From the NCBI RefSeq assembly GCF_009569385.1, contig NZ_WBOF01000001.1, forward strand, positions 3,730,001 through 3,794,000: a DNA stretch of 64,000 nt, read 5' to 3'. Origin of the DNA: Streptomyces kaniharaensis (GTDB lineage: Bacteria; Actinomycetota; Actinomycetes; Streptomycetales; Streptomycetaceae). Positions 49,422 through 58,103 of this stretch are shown piece after piece. Made by a program: the position numbers and the translations under genes. The stretch's first letter is position 1. Each line of letters starts with the position of its first letter. The notes below the pieces were generated by a model that saw only the letters and a list, made by a program, of their open reading frames with translations, did no database searches and was not told where the DNA came from.

Positions 49422-50753
49422 TCAGGCGTCCGCCGCCGCGTCGCCGAGCAGGTCCGCCCACAGCGCAGGGAAGTCGGGCAGGGTCTTGGCGGTGGTGGCC
49501 ACGTTCTCCACCTGCACGCCGGGCACGGCCAGGCCGATCACCGCGGCGGCGGTGGCCAGGCGGTGGTCCTCGTAGGTGTGGAAGACGCCGCCGCGCAGCG
49601 GGCGGGGGCGGATCCGCAGGCCGTCCTCGGTCTCGGTGACGTCGCCGCCGAGGTCGTTGATCTCCTTGGCGAGCGCGGCGAGCCGGTCGGTCTCGTGCAG
49701 CCGCAGGTGGGCGATGCCGTACAGGTGGGACTCGGAGTCGGCGAGCGCGGCGGCGGCGGCGATCACCGGGGTGAGCTCGCCGACGTCGTGCAGGTCGACC
49801 TCGATGCCGTGGATGCGGCCGGTGCCGGTGAACTGCAGGCCCTCGTCGGTGAACTCGCAGGCGCCGCCCATCCGGGTGTAGATCTCGCGCAGCCGGTCGC
49901 CGGGCTGGGTGGTGTGCCTGGGCCAGTCGCGGACGGTCACCCGGCCGCCGGTGACCAGGGCCGCGGCGAAGAACGGCGCGGCGTTGGACAGGTCGGGCTC
50001 GACGACCAGGTCGCGGCCGATCAGGGCGCCGGGGGTGACCCGCCAGACGTCCTTCTCGCCGCCGTCCTCCGGCGCGTCGACCTGGACGCCGGCCTTGCGC
50101 AGCATCTCGACCGTCATCCGGATGTGCGGCAGCGACGGCACCGGGCCGCCGACGTGCCGGACCTCGACGCCGTGGTTGTAGCGGGCGCCGGAGAGCAGCA
50201 GGGCGGACACGAACTGGGACGAGGAGGAGGCGTCCAGCTCGACCGGGCCGCCGTCCAGGCCGCCGGTGCCGACCACGGTGAGCGGGAAGGTGCCCCGGCC
50301 GTCGTCCTCGATGCGGGCGCCGAGTGCGCGCAGGGCGTTGATGACGCCGTGCTGGGGGCGCTCGTGGCTGCGCGGGTCGCCGTCGAAGTGCACCGGGCCG
50401 TCGGCGAGGACGGCCAGCGGGGGCAGGAAGCGCATGACCGTGCCGGCGTTGCCGACGTCGATCGAGGCCGGGCCGAGCAGGGCGGGGGCGGGGATGACCC
50501 GCCAGGCCTCGCCGCCGCCGGTGCCGCCGGAGTCGTTGTTGACCTTCTCCTCGATGCCGACGCCCAGGGCGCGCAGGCCGTCGGCCATCAGCTGGGAGTC
50601 GCGGCTGCGCAGCGGGCGGCGCACCCAGCCGGGCTCGTCGGCGAGTGCCGCCAGCACCAGGGCCCGGTTGGTGACCGACTTGGAGCCGGGGATGGTGACG
50701 GTGGCGTCGACGGGGGTGGTCGCGACGGGTGCGGGCCACAGGGTTTCGGTCAT
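49422..50753 (-). CDS. aroA: AroA: 3-phosphoshikimate 1-carboxyvinyltransferase (EPSP synthase)
   Basis: Sixth step of the shikimate pathway: joins phosphoenolpyruvate and shikimate 3-phosphate. The N-terminal SKSVTNRALVLAA loop, GNAGTVMRFLPPLA (about 100) and RLAALAKEINDLGGDV (about 365) are class-defining. 443 residues. On the minus strand TAGACT (50765-50760) ends 6 nt before the ATG and there is no clear Shine-Dalgarno, suggesting a leaderless message shared with rsgA. Confidence 0.95.
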   Translation of the reverse strand: MTETLWPAPVATTPVDATVTIPGSKSVTNRALVLAALADEPGWVRRPLRSRDSQLMADGLRALGVGIEEKVNNDSGGTGGGEAWRVIPAPALLGPASIDVGNAGTVMRFLPPLAVLADGPVHFDGDPRSHERPQHGVINALRALGARIEDDGRGTFPLTVVGTGGLDGGPVELDASSSSQFVSALLLSGARYNHGVEVRHVGGPVPSLPHIRMTVEMLRKAGVQVDAPEDGGEKDVWRVTPGALIGRDLVVEPDLSNAAPFFAAALVTGGRVTVRDWPRHTTQPGDRLREIYTRMGGACEFTDEGLQFTGTGRIHGIEVDLHDVGELTPVIAAAAALADSESHLYGIAHLRLHETDRLAALAKEINDLGGDVTETEDGLRIRPRPLRGGVFHTYEDHRLATAAAVIGLAVPGVQVENVATTAKTLPDFPALWADLLGDAAADA

Positions 50754-50874
50754 GCGGCAAGTCTAGGGGCCGTACCGGAACGGTCCCCGTCCCGGCCGGA
50801 TGGCGGACAGGCACCCGCCCGCTCGCGCCCGGGCGCTCGGCTCGGGTGCGCGCCCCCTCGGCCTGTGCGGGCGC

Positions 50875-51606
50875 CTACTGCAGCGGCTGGAGCAGCCAGC
50901 TCGCGCCCATGGCCAGGCAGGCGAGGGCGATCAGCAGGAAGACGGTGACCCAGGCCAGGCCGGGGATGTGGGTGAGCCGGGCGAGCTGGTCGGCGTCGGA
51001 GTCGCGGGCCCAGCCGGTGCGGCGCTGGTGCTGGAGCTCCAGGACGGGGCGGACGGCGCCGAAGAGCAGGAACCAGCAGCCGAGGTAGGCGAAGCCGGCC
51101 TGGACCTCGGCGCTGCCGAACCAGGAGACCAGGAAGAACGCGGCGCCGGCGACCAGCACGGTGAACAGGCCGAAGGCGTTGCGGACCCGGATCAGCAGGG
51201 CGAGCAGCAGGGCGATCGCCAGCCAGAGCAGCAGGGTGATCCGGTCGGCCGCGAGCAGGGCGGCGCAGCCGAGGCCCAGCAGTGCGGGGGCGGTGTAGCC
51301 GGCGGCGGCGGTGAGGACCATGCCGGGGCCGGTGGGCCGGCCGTAGGAGAGGGTGAGGCCGGAGGTGTCGGAGTGCAGCCGGATGCCGGCGAGCTTGCGG
51401 CCGGTGGCGAGGGCGGCGAGGCCGTGGCCGCCCTCGTGGGCGATGGTCACGGCGTTGCGGGTGACGTGCCACAGGGGGCGGGCGAGCACCGCGAGCAGGG
51501 CGGCGGCGCCGGTGGCGAGGACCAGCCAGCCGGGCGGGGCGGGCTGGGTGCCGGCGACCCGGTCCCACAGTTCGCCGAGGTTCTGTCCGGTCGGGTTCGC
51601 GCTCAT
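50875..51606 (-). CDS. M50B-like membrane metallopeptidase
   Basis: Integral membrane protein with six or so helices. The zinc-binding motif AHEGGHGLAAL (HExxH, about residue 57) lies at a helix, as in M50 intramembrane proteases. A second, Asp-containing ligand motif typical of site-2 proteases is not obvious, so catalysis is uncertain; the M50B peptidase-like group fits best. 243 residues from ATG 51606. It is divergent from the SRAP gene. Confidence 0.8.
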   Translation of the reverse strand: MSANPTGQNLGELWDRVAGTQPAPPGWLVLATGAAALLAVLARPLWHVTRNAVTIAHEGGHGLAALATGRKLAGIRLHSDTSGLTLSYGRPTGPGMVLTAAAGYTAPALLGLGCAALLAADRITLLLWLAIALLLALLIRVRNAFGLFTVLVAGAAFFLVSWFGSAEVQAGFAYLGCWFLLFGAVRPVLELQHQRRTGWARDSDADQLARLTHIPGLAWVTVFLLIALACLAMGASWLLQPLQ

Positions 51607-51803
51607 CTCTGTGCTTCGCCTCCGTTCGCTGCGCTGGGCCGTTCGGGGCAGCCTCCCATGCCAGGACGGGCCAGCGGGAGCGGGTGGTTGCCTCCGATGG
51701 GCCTCGGATGTGCCTTCGGCGGGGTTCCCACGGAGCTTCGGTGGGGCTTCGGGGGGTTCTGCGGCGAGATGGTGAGGGCGGCAGGCATGGCAAGCTGGCC
51801 CGC

Positions 51804-52556
51804 ATGTGCGGTCGGTTCGCCTCCAGCAGCAAGCCCGAGGACATCGTCGAGATCTTCGGCGTCGAGCAGTGGGATCCCGCGGAGACGCTGGCGCCCAGCT
51901 GGAACGTCGCCCCCACCGGCAGCGCCTTCGTGGTGCTGGAGCGCCTGGCCAAGGGCCGGGCACGGGCGGTGCGGCAGCTGCGGGTGCTGCGCTGGGGGCT
52001 GGTGCCGCAGTGGTCGAACTCCGCGGAGACGGCGGTGAAGATGATCAACGCCCGCGCGGACACCGTGCACGAGAAGCCCGCGTACCGGCAGGCCTTCGCC
52101 TCGCGCCGGTGCATCCTGCCGGTGGACGGCTACTACGAGTGGCAGACGGTGCCGGGCGAGCGGGGCAAGCCGCGCAAGAAGCCGTTCTTCGTCTCCCGGG
52201 CGGACGGCACCCCGCTGGCGCTGGCCGGGCTGTACGAGTTCTGGCGCAACCGGTCGGTGCCGCCCGGCGACCCGCAGGCCTGGCTGGTGACCTTCGCCGT
52301 CGTCACCACCGACGCGGAGGAGCTGCTCGCGCCCATCCACGAGCGGATGCCGCTGTTCCTCGACCCGTCCTCCTTCGACGACTGGCTGGACCCGGGGCTG
52401 AGCGACCCGGACGAGCTGCGCCGGCTGCTGATACCCCCGCCGCCCGGTGCGCTGCGGGCCACCCCGGTGTCGCCGGCGGTCGGCAACATCCGCAACAACG
52501 GCCCGGAGCTCAAGGAGCCGTGGGTCGAGGTCGAATACGAGACCACCCTGTTCTGA
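51804..52556 (+). CDS. SRAP-family protein (HMCES/YedK-like abasic-site DNA crosslinker)
   Basis: Forms a thiazolidine link between its N-terminal Cys and abasic sites in single-stranded DNA, shielding them. The protein starts MCGRF, which puts the catalytic Cys at position 2 after Met removal and fixes the start. ARWGLVPxW-type RWGLVPQW, INARADTVHEKPAYR and CILPVDGYYEWQ are the family motifs. 250 residues. CAAGCT (51791-51796) ends 7 nt before the ATG, a leaderless geometry. No LexA box was seen upstream. Confidence 0.92.
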   Translation: MCGRFASSSKPEDIVEIFGVEQWDPAETLAPSWNVAPTGSAFVVLERLAKGRARAVRQLRVLRWGLVPQWSNSAETAVKMINARADTVHEKPAYRQAFASRRCILPVDGYYEWQTVPGERGKPRKKPFFVSRADGTPLALAGLYEFWRNRSVPPGDPQAWLVTFAVVTTDAEELLAPIHERMPLFLDPSSFDDWLDPGLSDPDELRRLLIPPPPGALRATPVSPAVGNIRNNGPELKEPWVEVEYETTLF

Positions 52557-52557
52557 C

Positions 52558-52613
52558 GTTCTCCGACTTCCTTCCTCCGAATTCCCCTGAATTCCTCCGG
52601 ACTTCCGGAGAAC
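52558..52613. repeat. Nested repeats after the SRAP gene
   Basis: GTTCTCCG (52558-52565) and CGGAGAAC (52606-52613) are perfect complements 40 nt apart. Between them GAATTC occurs twice (52579 and 52589). Possibly a weak terminator or the control region of the following hydrolase gene. Confidence 0.4.
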
Positions 52614-52637
52614 CCCGACGTTGCTGGAGTCGCCGCG

Positions 52638-53276
52638 ATGACCACCGAACTCGTCCCCACCGAGGCCGGGGACGCCCGGATCACCTACCACCGGGCGGCG
52701 GCGCCGAAGGCGCTGCTGGCGCTCGGACACGGCGCCGGTGGCGGGATCGGGGCTCGGGACCTGGTGGCGCTGGCCGCGGCGCTGCCGGCACGCGGGATCG
52801 CCGTGGCGCTGGTCGAGCAGCCGTGGCGGGTGGCCGGGAAGAAGCTCGGCCCGGCGCCGCGGACCCTGGACCTCGGCTGGACGCCGGTCGCGGAGCGGCT
52901 GGCCGGGCAGGGGCTGCCGCTGGTGGTCGGCGGGCGCAGCGCCGGGGCCCGGGTGGCCTGCCGGACCGGCGTGGCCACTGGGGCGGTGGGCGTGGTGGCG
53001 CTGGCGTTCCCGCTGCATCCGCCGGGCAAGCCGGAGAAGAGCCGGGCCGAGGAGCTGCTGGAGTCGGGGCTGCCGACGCTGGTGGTGCAGAGCGCGGCGG
53101 ATCCGTTCGGCGGGCCCGCGGAGTTCCCGGAGCTGCCGGCGGGGCACGTCATGGTGCCGGTGCCGTACGGCAGCCACGGCTTCGAGGTGCCCAAGCGGGC
53201 GCCGGTGGGGCAGGACGAGGTGCTGGAGCTGATCTGCGGGGCGGTCGGGGACTGGGTGCTGGGGCTGAGCGCCTGA
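52638..53276 (+). CDS. Alpha/beta hydrolase-family protein (TEX30/KANL3-like)
   Basis: Small alpha/beta hydrolase of 212 residues. The nucleophile elbow is VVGGRSAGARVA (Ser about 100), the acid is probably Asp in QSAADPFGG (about 155), and the His is in GSHGFEV (about 180). ALGHGAGGG near residue 35 supplies the oxyanion loop. No signal peptide or lid domain. The substrate is unknown. It lies between the SRAP gene and sigR on the same strand. Confidence 0.82.
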   Translation: MTTELVPTEAGDARITYHRAAAPKALLALGHGAGGGIGARDLVALAAALPARGIAVALVEQPWRVAGKKLGPAPRTLDLGWTPVAERLAGQGLPLVVGGRSAGARVACRTGVATGAVGVVALAFPLHPPGKPEKSRAEELLESGLPTLVVQSAADPFGGPAEFPELPAGHVMVPVPYGSHGFEVPKRAPVGQDEVLELICGAVGDWVLGLSA

Positions 53277-53364
53277 CCGGTCCGACCGCTCGCCGGCCGC
53301 GGGACCGGCCGTGAGCAGGGAGTTTCCGCTCGCTCACTCGCGGGGGTGAAACGTCGGCCCGGGC

Positions 53365-53391
53365 GGGAATGCGGGCGGGGGCGGCGTGGTT
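53365..53391 (+). promoter_or_regulatory. SigR-dependent autoregulatory promoter (sigRp2-type)
   Basis: GGGAAT (53365-53370), 18 nt, GTT (53389-53391): an exact SigR promoter in front of sigR. Predicted start near 53400, upstream of the long-form ATG at 53433, matching the known p2 arrangement. Confidence 0.8.
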
Positions 53392-53432
53392 GACACCCTC
53401 GTCAGAACGATTCCCGGTGAGAGGCAGGGCAG

Positions 53433-54338
53433 ATGGGTTCGATCGCGTGCCCCGAGCGGCCGGAGGAGCGCGAGGCCGCGACGGCTTTCGCTCCCACCTG
53501 GTCCGACTGGATTGTCGCGGGCGAGAAGCCCGTCAGCCCGATATCCTCGCTTTCGGGGCGGCCCGCGGTGGGCCGTGTCCGCCATGCCGAGGAGGTGGGT
53601 CCGGTCGTCGGGACCGAGCACGAGGCCGAGCCTGGCCGGGGCCCGGATGAGGGCCGCCCCGGGGGCGAGGCGCTCACCGGTGAGGAACTGGCCGAGGCGA
53701 TCGGCGAGGACACCTTCAGGGTGTCGGCGGAGGAGGGCGAGGAGGCCCGGCGGGAGCGCTTCGAGCGCGACGCCCTGGGCTACCTGGATCCGATGTACTC
53801 GGCCGCGCTGCGCATGACGCGCAACCCGGCCGACGCGGAGGACCTGCTCCAGGAGGCGTTCGCCAAGGCGTACGCGTCCTTCCACCAGTTCCGCGAGGGC
53901 ACGAACCTCAAGGCCTGGCTGTACCGCATCCTCACCAACACGTTCATCAACTCGTACCGCAAGAAGCAGCGGGAGCCCCAGCGCACCGCCGCCGAGGAGA
54001 TCGAGGACTGGCAGCTGGCCCGCGCCGAGTCGCACATGTCGACCGGTCTGCGCTCGGCCGAGACCCAGGCGCTCGACCACCTCCCGGACAGCGACGTGAA
54101 GGACGCCCTCCAGGCCATCCCCGAGGAATTCCGGATCGCCGTCTATCTCGCGGACGTAGAAGGCTTTGCGTACAAGGAGATCGCGGACATCATGGGTACT
54201 CCCATCGGTACGGTGATGTCCCGGCTGCACCGCGGCCGTCGTCAGCTGCGCGGCATGCTGGAGGATTACGCCCGTGAGCGCGGGCTCGTCCCGGCCGGCA
54301 GCGGGGCAGGGCAGGAAGCGAAGGGCTCGGGCTCATGA
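53433..54338 (+). CDS. sigR: SigR: ECF sigma factor for thiol-oxidative stress, long and short forms
   Basis: Directs RNA polymerase to genes restoring thiol balance. Region 2 ([54 protein letters not shown]) and region 4 ([39 protein letters not shown]) are highly conserved. The frame contains two start points. GTG 53595 opens VGPVVGTEH, matching the short stable protein (247 residues). ATG 53433 gives a 54-residue extension, matching the unstable SigR-prime made from the p2 transcript in S. coelicolor. TATCCT (53542-53547) inside the extension is a possible p1 -10. It overlaps rsrA by ATGA. Confidence 0.95.
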   Translation: MGSIACPERPEEREAATAFAPTWSDWIVAGEKPVSPISSLSGRPAVGRVRHAEEVGPVVGTEHEAEPGRGPDEGRPGGEALTGEELAEAIGEDTFRVSAEEGEEARRERFERDALGYLDPMYSAALRMTRNPADAEDLLQEAFAKAYASFHQFREGTNLKAWLYRILTNTFINSYRKKQREPQRTAAEEIEDWQLARAESHMSTGLRSAETQALDHLPDSDVKDALQAIPEEFRIAVYLADVEGFAYKEIADIMGTPIGTVMSRLHRGRRQLRGMLEDYARERGLVPAGSGAGQEAKGSGS

Positions 54339-54742
54339 GCTGCGGCGATCCGCACGACACGGAGTGTGGCGAGGTTCTCGACCACCTCTATGAATTCCTC
54401 GACAACGAGATGCCCGAGGGCGACTGCGCCAAGCTGCGCGTGCACTTCGAGGAGTGCTCGCCCTGCCTGCGGCAGTACGGGCTGGAGCAGGCGATCAAGG
54501 CACTGATCAAGCGCTCCTGCGGGTGCGACGACACCCCGGCCGATCTGCGCAGCAAGGTGCTGGCCCGGATCGACTCGATCCGCGCCGGGCAGCGCCCGAC
54601 CGAGCAGGTGGTGGTGGCCGCCCCGACCGCGGTAGAGATCCACGCCGAGGCCGCCCGACCGGCCCCGGAGGTGGCCGACGGCCCGGCGCAGCCGGCGCTC
54701 CGTCCGGGCGCGCCGGTGGAGGCGGGCGCCCAGTCGGAGTAG
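54335..54742 (+). CDS. rsrA: RsrA: zinc-containing redox-sensitive anti-sigma factor
   Basis: Binds and silences SigR; on thiol oxidation it forms a disulfide, loses zinc and releases SigR. The ZAS motif is HFEECSPC (His37, Cys41, Cys44), with Cys11 in TECGEVL as the trigger partner, the same numbering as in S. coelicolor. 135 residues: conserved helices to about 85, then a variable Ala/Pro-rich tail. The start overlaps the sigR stop, giving coupled translation and a balanced ratio. Confidence 0.95.
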   Translation: MSCGDPHDTECGEVLDHLYEFLDNEMPEGDCAKLRVHFEECSPCLRQYGLEQAIKALIKRSCGCDDTPADLRSKVLARIDSIRAGQRPTEQVVVAAPTAVEIHAEAARPAPEVADGPAQPALRPGAPVEAGAQSE

Positions 54743-54806
54743 CGGCAGGGCCCGCCGGCGAGGGCGGGCCGACCGGTCCGAACACATCGGTCCGAACACG
54801 GAGTTC

Positions 54807-54840
54807 AGCGGCCCCGGGAGCGTGCGTTCCCGGGGCCGCT
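54807..54840. terminator. Terminator of sigR-rsrA
   Basis: AGCGGCCCCGGGA (54807-54819) pairs perfectly with TCCCGGGGCCGCT (54828-54840) around 8 nt. Two direct copies of CGGTCCGAACAC precede it (54774-54799). Confidence 0.75.
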
Positions 54841-54862
54841 CCCGTTCCGCCCGCACGCGCCG

Positions 54863-54878
54863 TCACTCGTTCGAGTGA
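54863..54878. promoter_or_regulatory. BldM-type palindrome before the HD-GYP gene
   Basis: TCACTCG-TT-CGAGTGA is a perfect inverted repeat with a 2-nt centre, fitting my memory of the BldM homodimer site (TCACNCG, 2 nt, CGNGTGA). It overlaps the most upstream GTG (54875) of the next frame, which argues that translation really starts further downstream. Confidence 0.5.
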
Positions 54879-56512
54879 GTTGGCGGTGCGCCAGCTGCGG
54901 CATTGCGCGATCATGCGTCCTCGCGCCCGACGACCGGCCTATCCTCCTGACGGACACTCACCGCCGGTCCGCCCGGCGCGCTGAGCGCGGAGCGGGTCAG
55001 GACGGCGGGGAGGTCGAGATCGCTACCGACAGTGCAGGTGCGGCCCTGCCGGAGGGCGCGACGCGGTACCTCGTGGCCGTCCCGGTGGCGGCGCTCTGCT
55101 GCCTGCTGCCACTGCTGCCGGCCGAGGCCGTACCCGGCGTGCCGCACTGGCTCGGCGCCCCGGTGGACTGGCCCAAGGTCGGGCTGCTGGGCTTCCTGCA
55201 CGGCTGCTGGGAGTCGCTGGCCCAGGGCCTGCCGACGCCCTGCCTGCGGCTGGTCCGCAGGCTGCTGCGCCGCCCGCTGCCGCCCGACCGGCCGCCCTCC
55301 CGGCCCGGGGAGAACGCTTTCTTCCCGGTGCTGTTCGCCGGTGTGCTGATGCTGCCGCCCGCCGCCGCAGCGCTGGTCGCGGCGCCGGCCGCGCTGTTCG
55401 GCGGCCCCGGCGGGTGGCACTGCCGGCGACGCCAGTTGTGGAACGGCTCCCAGCTCGCCCTGTGCGCCTTCGCCGCCTCGGCGGCCTTCCGCCTGCTGTG
55501 CGGGCCGCAGCTGCTGCTCGGCTCCCGCTTCCCCGCCGCGCTGCTGCCCGGGCTGGCCGCCCTCATCGCGTTCTGCCTGGTCAACGGGGTGCTGGTGGGC
55601 GTCATGCTGATGCTCGCCGAGGACCGCGGAGCCGGTGTGCTACTGCGCGGGGCGCGCACGGTGTGTGGGCTGCCGGTGCTGGTGCACGCGGCCGGCGGGC
55701 TCATGGTCGCCGTCCTGTGGCAGGGCCCGTACGGGGCGTTCGCGGCGCTGCTGGCGCTGCTGCCGCTGTCGATCTCGGCGTGGGTGTTCGCCCAGGGGCA
55801 CCGCGAGCGCGACGCCCACCAGGCGACGGTGCAGGCGCTGGTGCAGGCCGTCGAGATCAAGGACGCCTACACCCGCGGGCACAGCGAACGGGTCGGCCGG
55901 GCCGCCGTGCTGATCGCCGGTCAGCTCGGCATGGAGGCCGAGCGGCTGCGCACCCTGCGGTTCGCCGGGATCCTGCACGACGTCGGCAAGCTGGGCGTGG
56001 CCACCGAGCTGCTGCGCAGAAACGGTCCCCTCAGCGAGGAGGAGCGGCGGGCCGTCGAGGTCCACCCGGTGTACGGCTACGAGCTGGTGCGCGGGATCTC
56101 CTTCCTCGGCGAGGCGCACGCCGGGATCCTGCACCACCACGAGCGGATGGACGGGCGCGGCTACCCGAGCGGCCTGGCCGGCGACCAGATCCCCGAGTTC
56201 GCGCGGATCATCTCGGTCGCCGACGCCTTCGACTCGATGACCTCCACCCGCTCCTACCGGCGCGGACGGCCCGTCGCCGAGGCCGTCGCCGAGCTGGAGC
56301 GCTGCTCGGGCAGCCAGTTCGACCCGGTGATGGTCCGGGCGCTGATCGACGCGCTGGCCGTGCACGACTGGCAGCCGGTGCTGCCGCCGCCGCCCGGCGA
56401 CTGCCTGAAGGCCGTCCCGGACATCCCGCTCGGCGTGCCCGAGCCGGTCCGGGCCGCGCCGCGCGGGGTGCCCGCCCAGGGCGGGACCGTTCCCACGACG
56501 GGGCAGCCGTGA
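54875..56512 (+). CDS. Membrane HD-GYP domain phosphohydrolase
   Basis: Likely a cyclic dinucleotide phosphodiesterase. Five or six hydrophobic helices (about residues 62-295) come before an HD-GYP domain with HSERVGRAA, the metal pair in ILHDVGKLG (about 370), HHHERMDGRGYPSG (about 415) and DAFDSMTSTRSYR. The HHExxDGxGYP motif is complete, so activity is plausible. The 5' end is uncertain: GTG 54875 has no ribosome-binding site and sits in a palindrome; a strong GGGGAGG (55007-55013) is followed 5 nt later by ATC, not a usual start; the next canonical in-frame start is GTG 55073. The stop overlaps the next gene (GTGA). Confidence 0.82.
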   Translation: MSWRCASCGIARSCVLAPDDRPILLTDTHRRSARRAERGAGQDGGEVEIATDSAGAALPEGATRYLVAVPVAALCCLLPLLPAEAVPGVPHWLGAPVDWPKVGLLGFLHGCWESLAQGLPTPCLRLVRRLLRRPLPPDRPPSRPGENAFFPVLFAGVLMLPPAAAALVAAPAALFGGPGGWHCRRRQLWNGSQLALCAFAASAAFRLLCGPQLLLGSRFPAALLPGLAALIAFCLVNGVLVGVMLMLAEDRGAGVLLRGARTVCGLPVLVHAAGGLMVAVLWQGPYGAFAALLALLPLSISAWVFAQGHRERDAHQATVQALVQAVEIKDAYTRGHSERVGRAAVLIAGQLGMEAERLRTLRFAGILHDVGKLGVATELLRRNGPLSEEERRAVEVHPVYGYELVRGISFLGEAHAGILHHHERMDGRGYPSGLAGDQIPEFARIISVADAFDSMTSTRSYRRGRPVAEAVAELERCSGSQFDPVMVRALIDALAVHDWQPVLPPPPGDCLKAVPDIPLGVPEPVRAAPRGVPAQGGTVPTTGQP

Positions 56513-57819
56513 CCGGCGGCGTCCGGGGCGCGGGCGTGGTGCACGCGACGGCGGCCGGGCTGCTGGCCGTCGCGCTGGCGGCGGTCGCGCTGCGCGGGAT
56601 CGTCGAGCCGGGGGTCGCGCTGGCCTTCACCGCGCTGATCGCGCTCGGCGAGTGCGTCCGGATCACCCTCCCGGGCGACCGCGAGCAGGCGCCCATCGGC
56701 GCGGCCGGCGCACTGGCGTACGCCCTGCTCGGGCCGCTGCGCGGCCTGCCGACCGCGCACGGGACCGTCCAGGTCGTCGCGGTGACCGGCACCGGCCTTC
56801 TGCTGGCCTGGCTACCCGGGCTCGCCCTGATCCGCCGGACCTCGCGCCGCCCGCACCGGCGCCCGCCCTGGGCCGACCCGGCCCGGCGGGACAGCGCCGC
56901 CCGGCGGCTGCTGGGGGTCGGCTTCGCCGCCGCCGTCTTCCAGCCGCTCTACAACGGCGCCCTCGTCGACCGCTTCTCGCCGCAGGGACCGGCGTACGGG
57001 GTGTTCCTGACCGCCGTCGCCGCGCTGGCCGCACTCTGCGACGCCAGCCTGGCGGCGCTGCTGCGGTGCTCCGCCACCGGGCTGTGCTTCCCGGCGGCGC
57101 TGGAGGACGAGCTGCGCTCGCTGTTCGGGATCGGCTCGGCGATCGTCGCCACCGGGATGCTGGTCAGCCTGGCGGCCGGCGAGGTCGGGCTGTGGGCGCT
57201 GCCGCTGTTCTGCACCCCGCTGCTGCTCGCCCAGGTGTCGTTCCGGCGGGCCGCGGCCGTCCGCGCCACCACCGGACAGACCATCGCCAGCCTGGCCCGG
57301 GCCACCGAGGTGGCCGGCTACACCCCGCACGGGCACGCCCGCCGGGTCGCGGACACCGCGTGCGCGCTGGGCCGCGAGCTGGGCCTGGGCACCCCCGAGC
57401 TCGCCCTGCTGGAGTACGCGGCGCTGATGCACGACGTCGGGCAGTTGTCGCTGGTCGAGCCGGTGCCGGACGGCGCCACCGCGCTGCTGCCCTGCGCGGA
57501 GCAGCGGCGCATCGCCCGGCTCGGCAGCGAGGTGATCAGCCGCACCGGGGTGCCCCGGCAGGTGGCCGAGCAGGTCGCCCGGCTGGCCGACCCCTGCGCC
57601 GGGCCGGCCGGCGGCGACGGCTCGGTGGCCCTGGCGGCCCGGATCATCCGGGTGGCCAACGCCCACGACGACCTGCTCACGGCGGCCCGCGGGCGCGGGG
57701 TCGGCGAGGCGGTGGGCCGGCTGCAGGCCCTGGAGGTGCTGCGGCTGGGCCGCGGGCGGGTGTACGACGCGCGGGTGGTGGACGCGCTGGCCCGGGTGGG
57801 CGGCCAGGGCCGGGGCTGA
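56509..57819 (+). CDS. Membrane HD-domain protein, HD-GYP relative lacking the GYP motif
   Basis: 436 residues coupled to the preceding HD-GYP gene by a GTGA overlap. About six hydrophobic helices (to about residue 240) precede an HD domain: HGHARRVADTACALG, the metal pair in ALMHDVGQLSLV (about 305), then ARIIRVANAHDDLLTA. The region that should read HHExxDGxGYP is replaced by VPRQVAEQVARLAD, so the c-di-GMP-specific site is missing. It may be a regulatory or heteromeric partner of the intact HD-GYP protein or act on another nucleotide. Confidence 0.78.
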   Translation: MTGGVRGAGVVHATAAGLLAVALAAVALRGIVEPGVALAFTALIALGECVRITLPGDREQAPIGAAGALAYALLGPLRGLPTAHGTVQVVAVTGTGLLLAWLPGLALIRRTSRRPHRRPPWADPARRDSAARRLLGVGFAAAVFQPLYNGALVDRFSPQGPAYGVFLTAVAALAALCDASLAALLRCSATGLCFPAALEDELRSLFGIGSAIVATGMLVSLAAGEVGLWALPLFCTPLLLAQVSFRRAAAVRATTGQTIASLARATEVAGYTPHGHARRVADTACALGRELGLGTPELALLEYAALMHDVGQLSLVEPVPDGATALLPCAEQRRIARLGSEVISRTGVPRQVAEQVARLADPCAGPAGGDGSVALAARIIRVANAHDDLLTAARGRGVGEAVGRLQALEVLRLGRGRVYDARVVDALARVGGQGRG

Positions 57820-58103
57820 GTCGGCAACCGCCCGGATCCGGTCGTGGCCGAGGGCGGCGCGGACACGGCCGGCCCGGGGTCCGCCGGGGTTGAGGCACGG
57901 CGGCGGGGCGGGCAGGCTGGGTAGGGACGGGCCCCAACCTCTGCGGTGGGGAGCGCGGTCGGGGGCGGGCGTGGTTGGATGCGGTCGTAGCGTGGAAAAC
58001 CGACCCGGGACACCCGGGCTCGTACCCCGCCGAAGTCCCCTCTGCGGAGCGGGGCGGCAGCAGTGGTACGGGACTTGAGCGGACGACGACGGCAGGGACG
58101 AAC

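Noticed and set aside
51607..51803. LexA box before the SRAP gene
   Set aside because: No GAAC-N4-GTTC palindrome could be found. Only CTTCGG/GGGG-rich short repeats are present.
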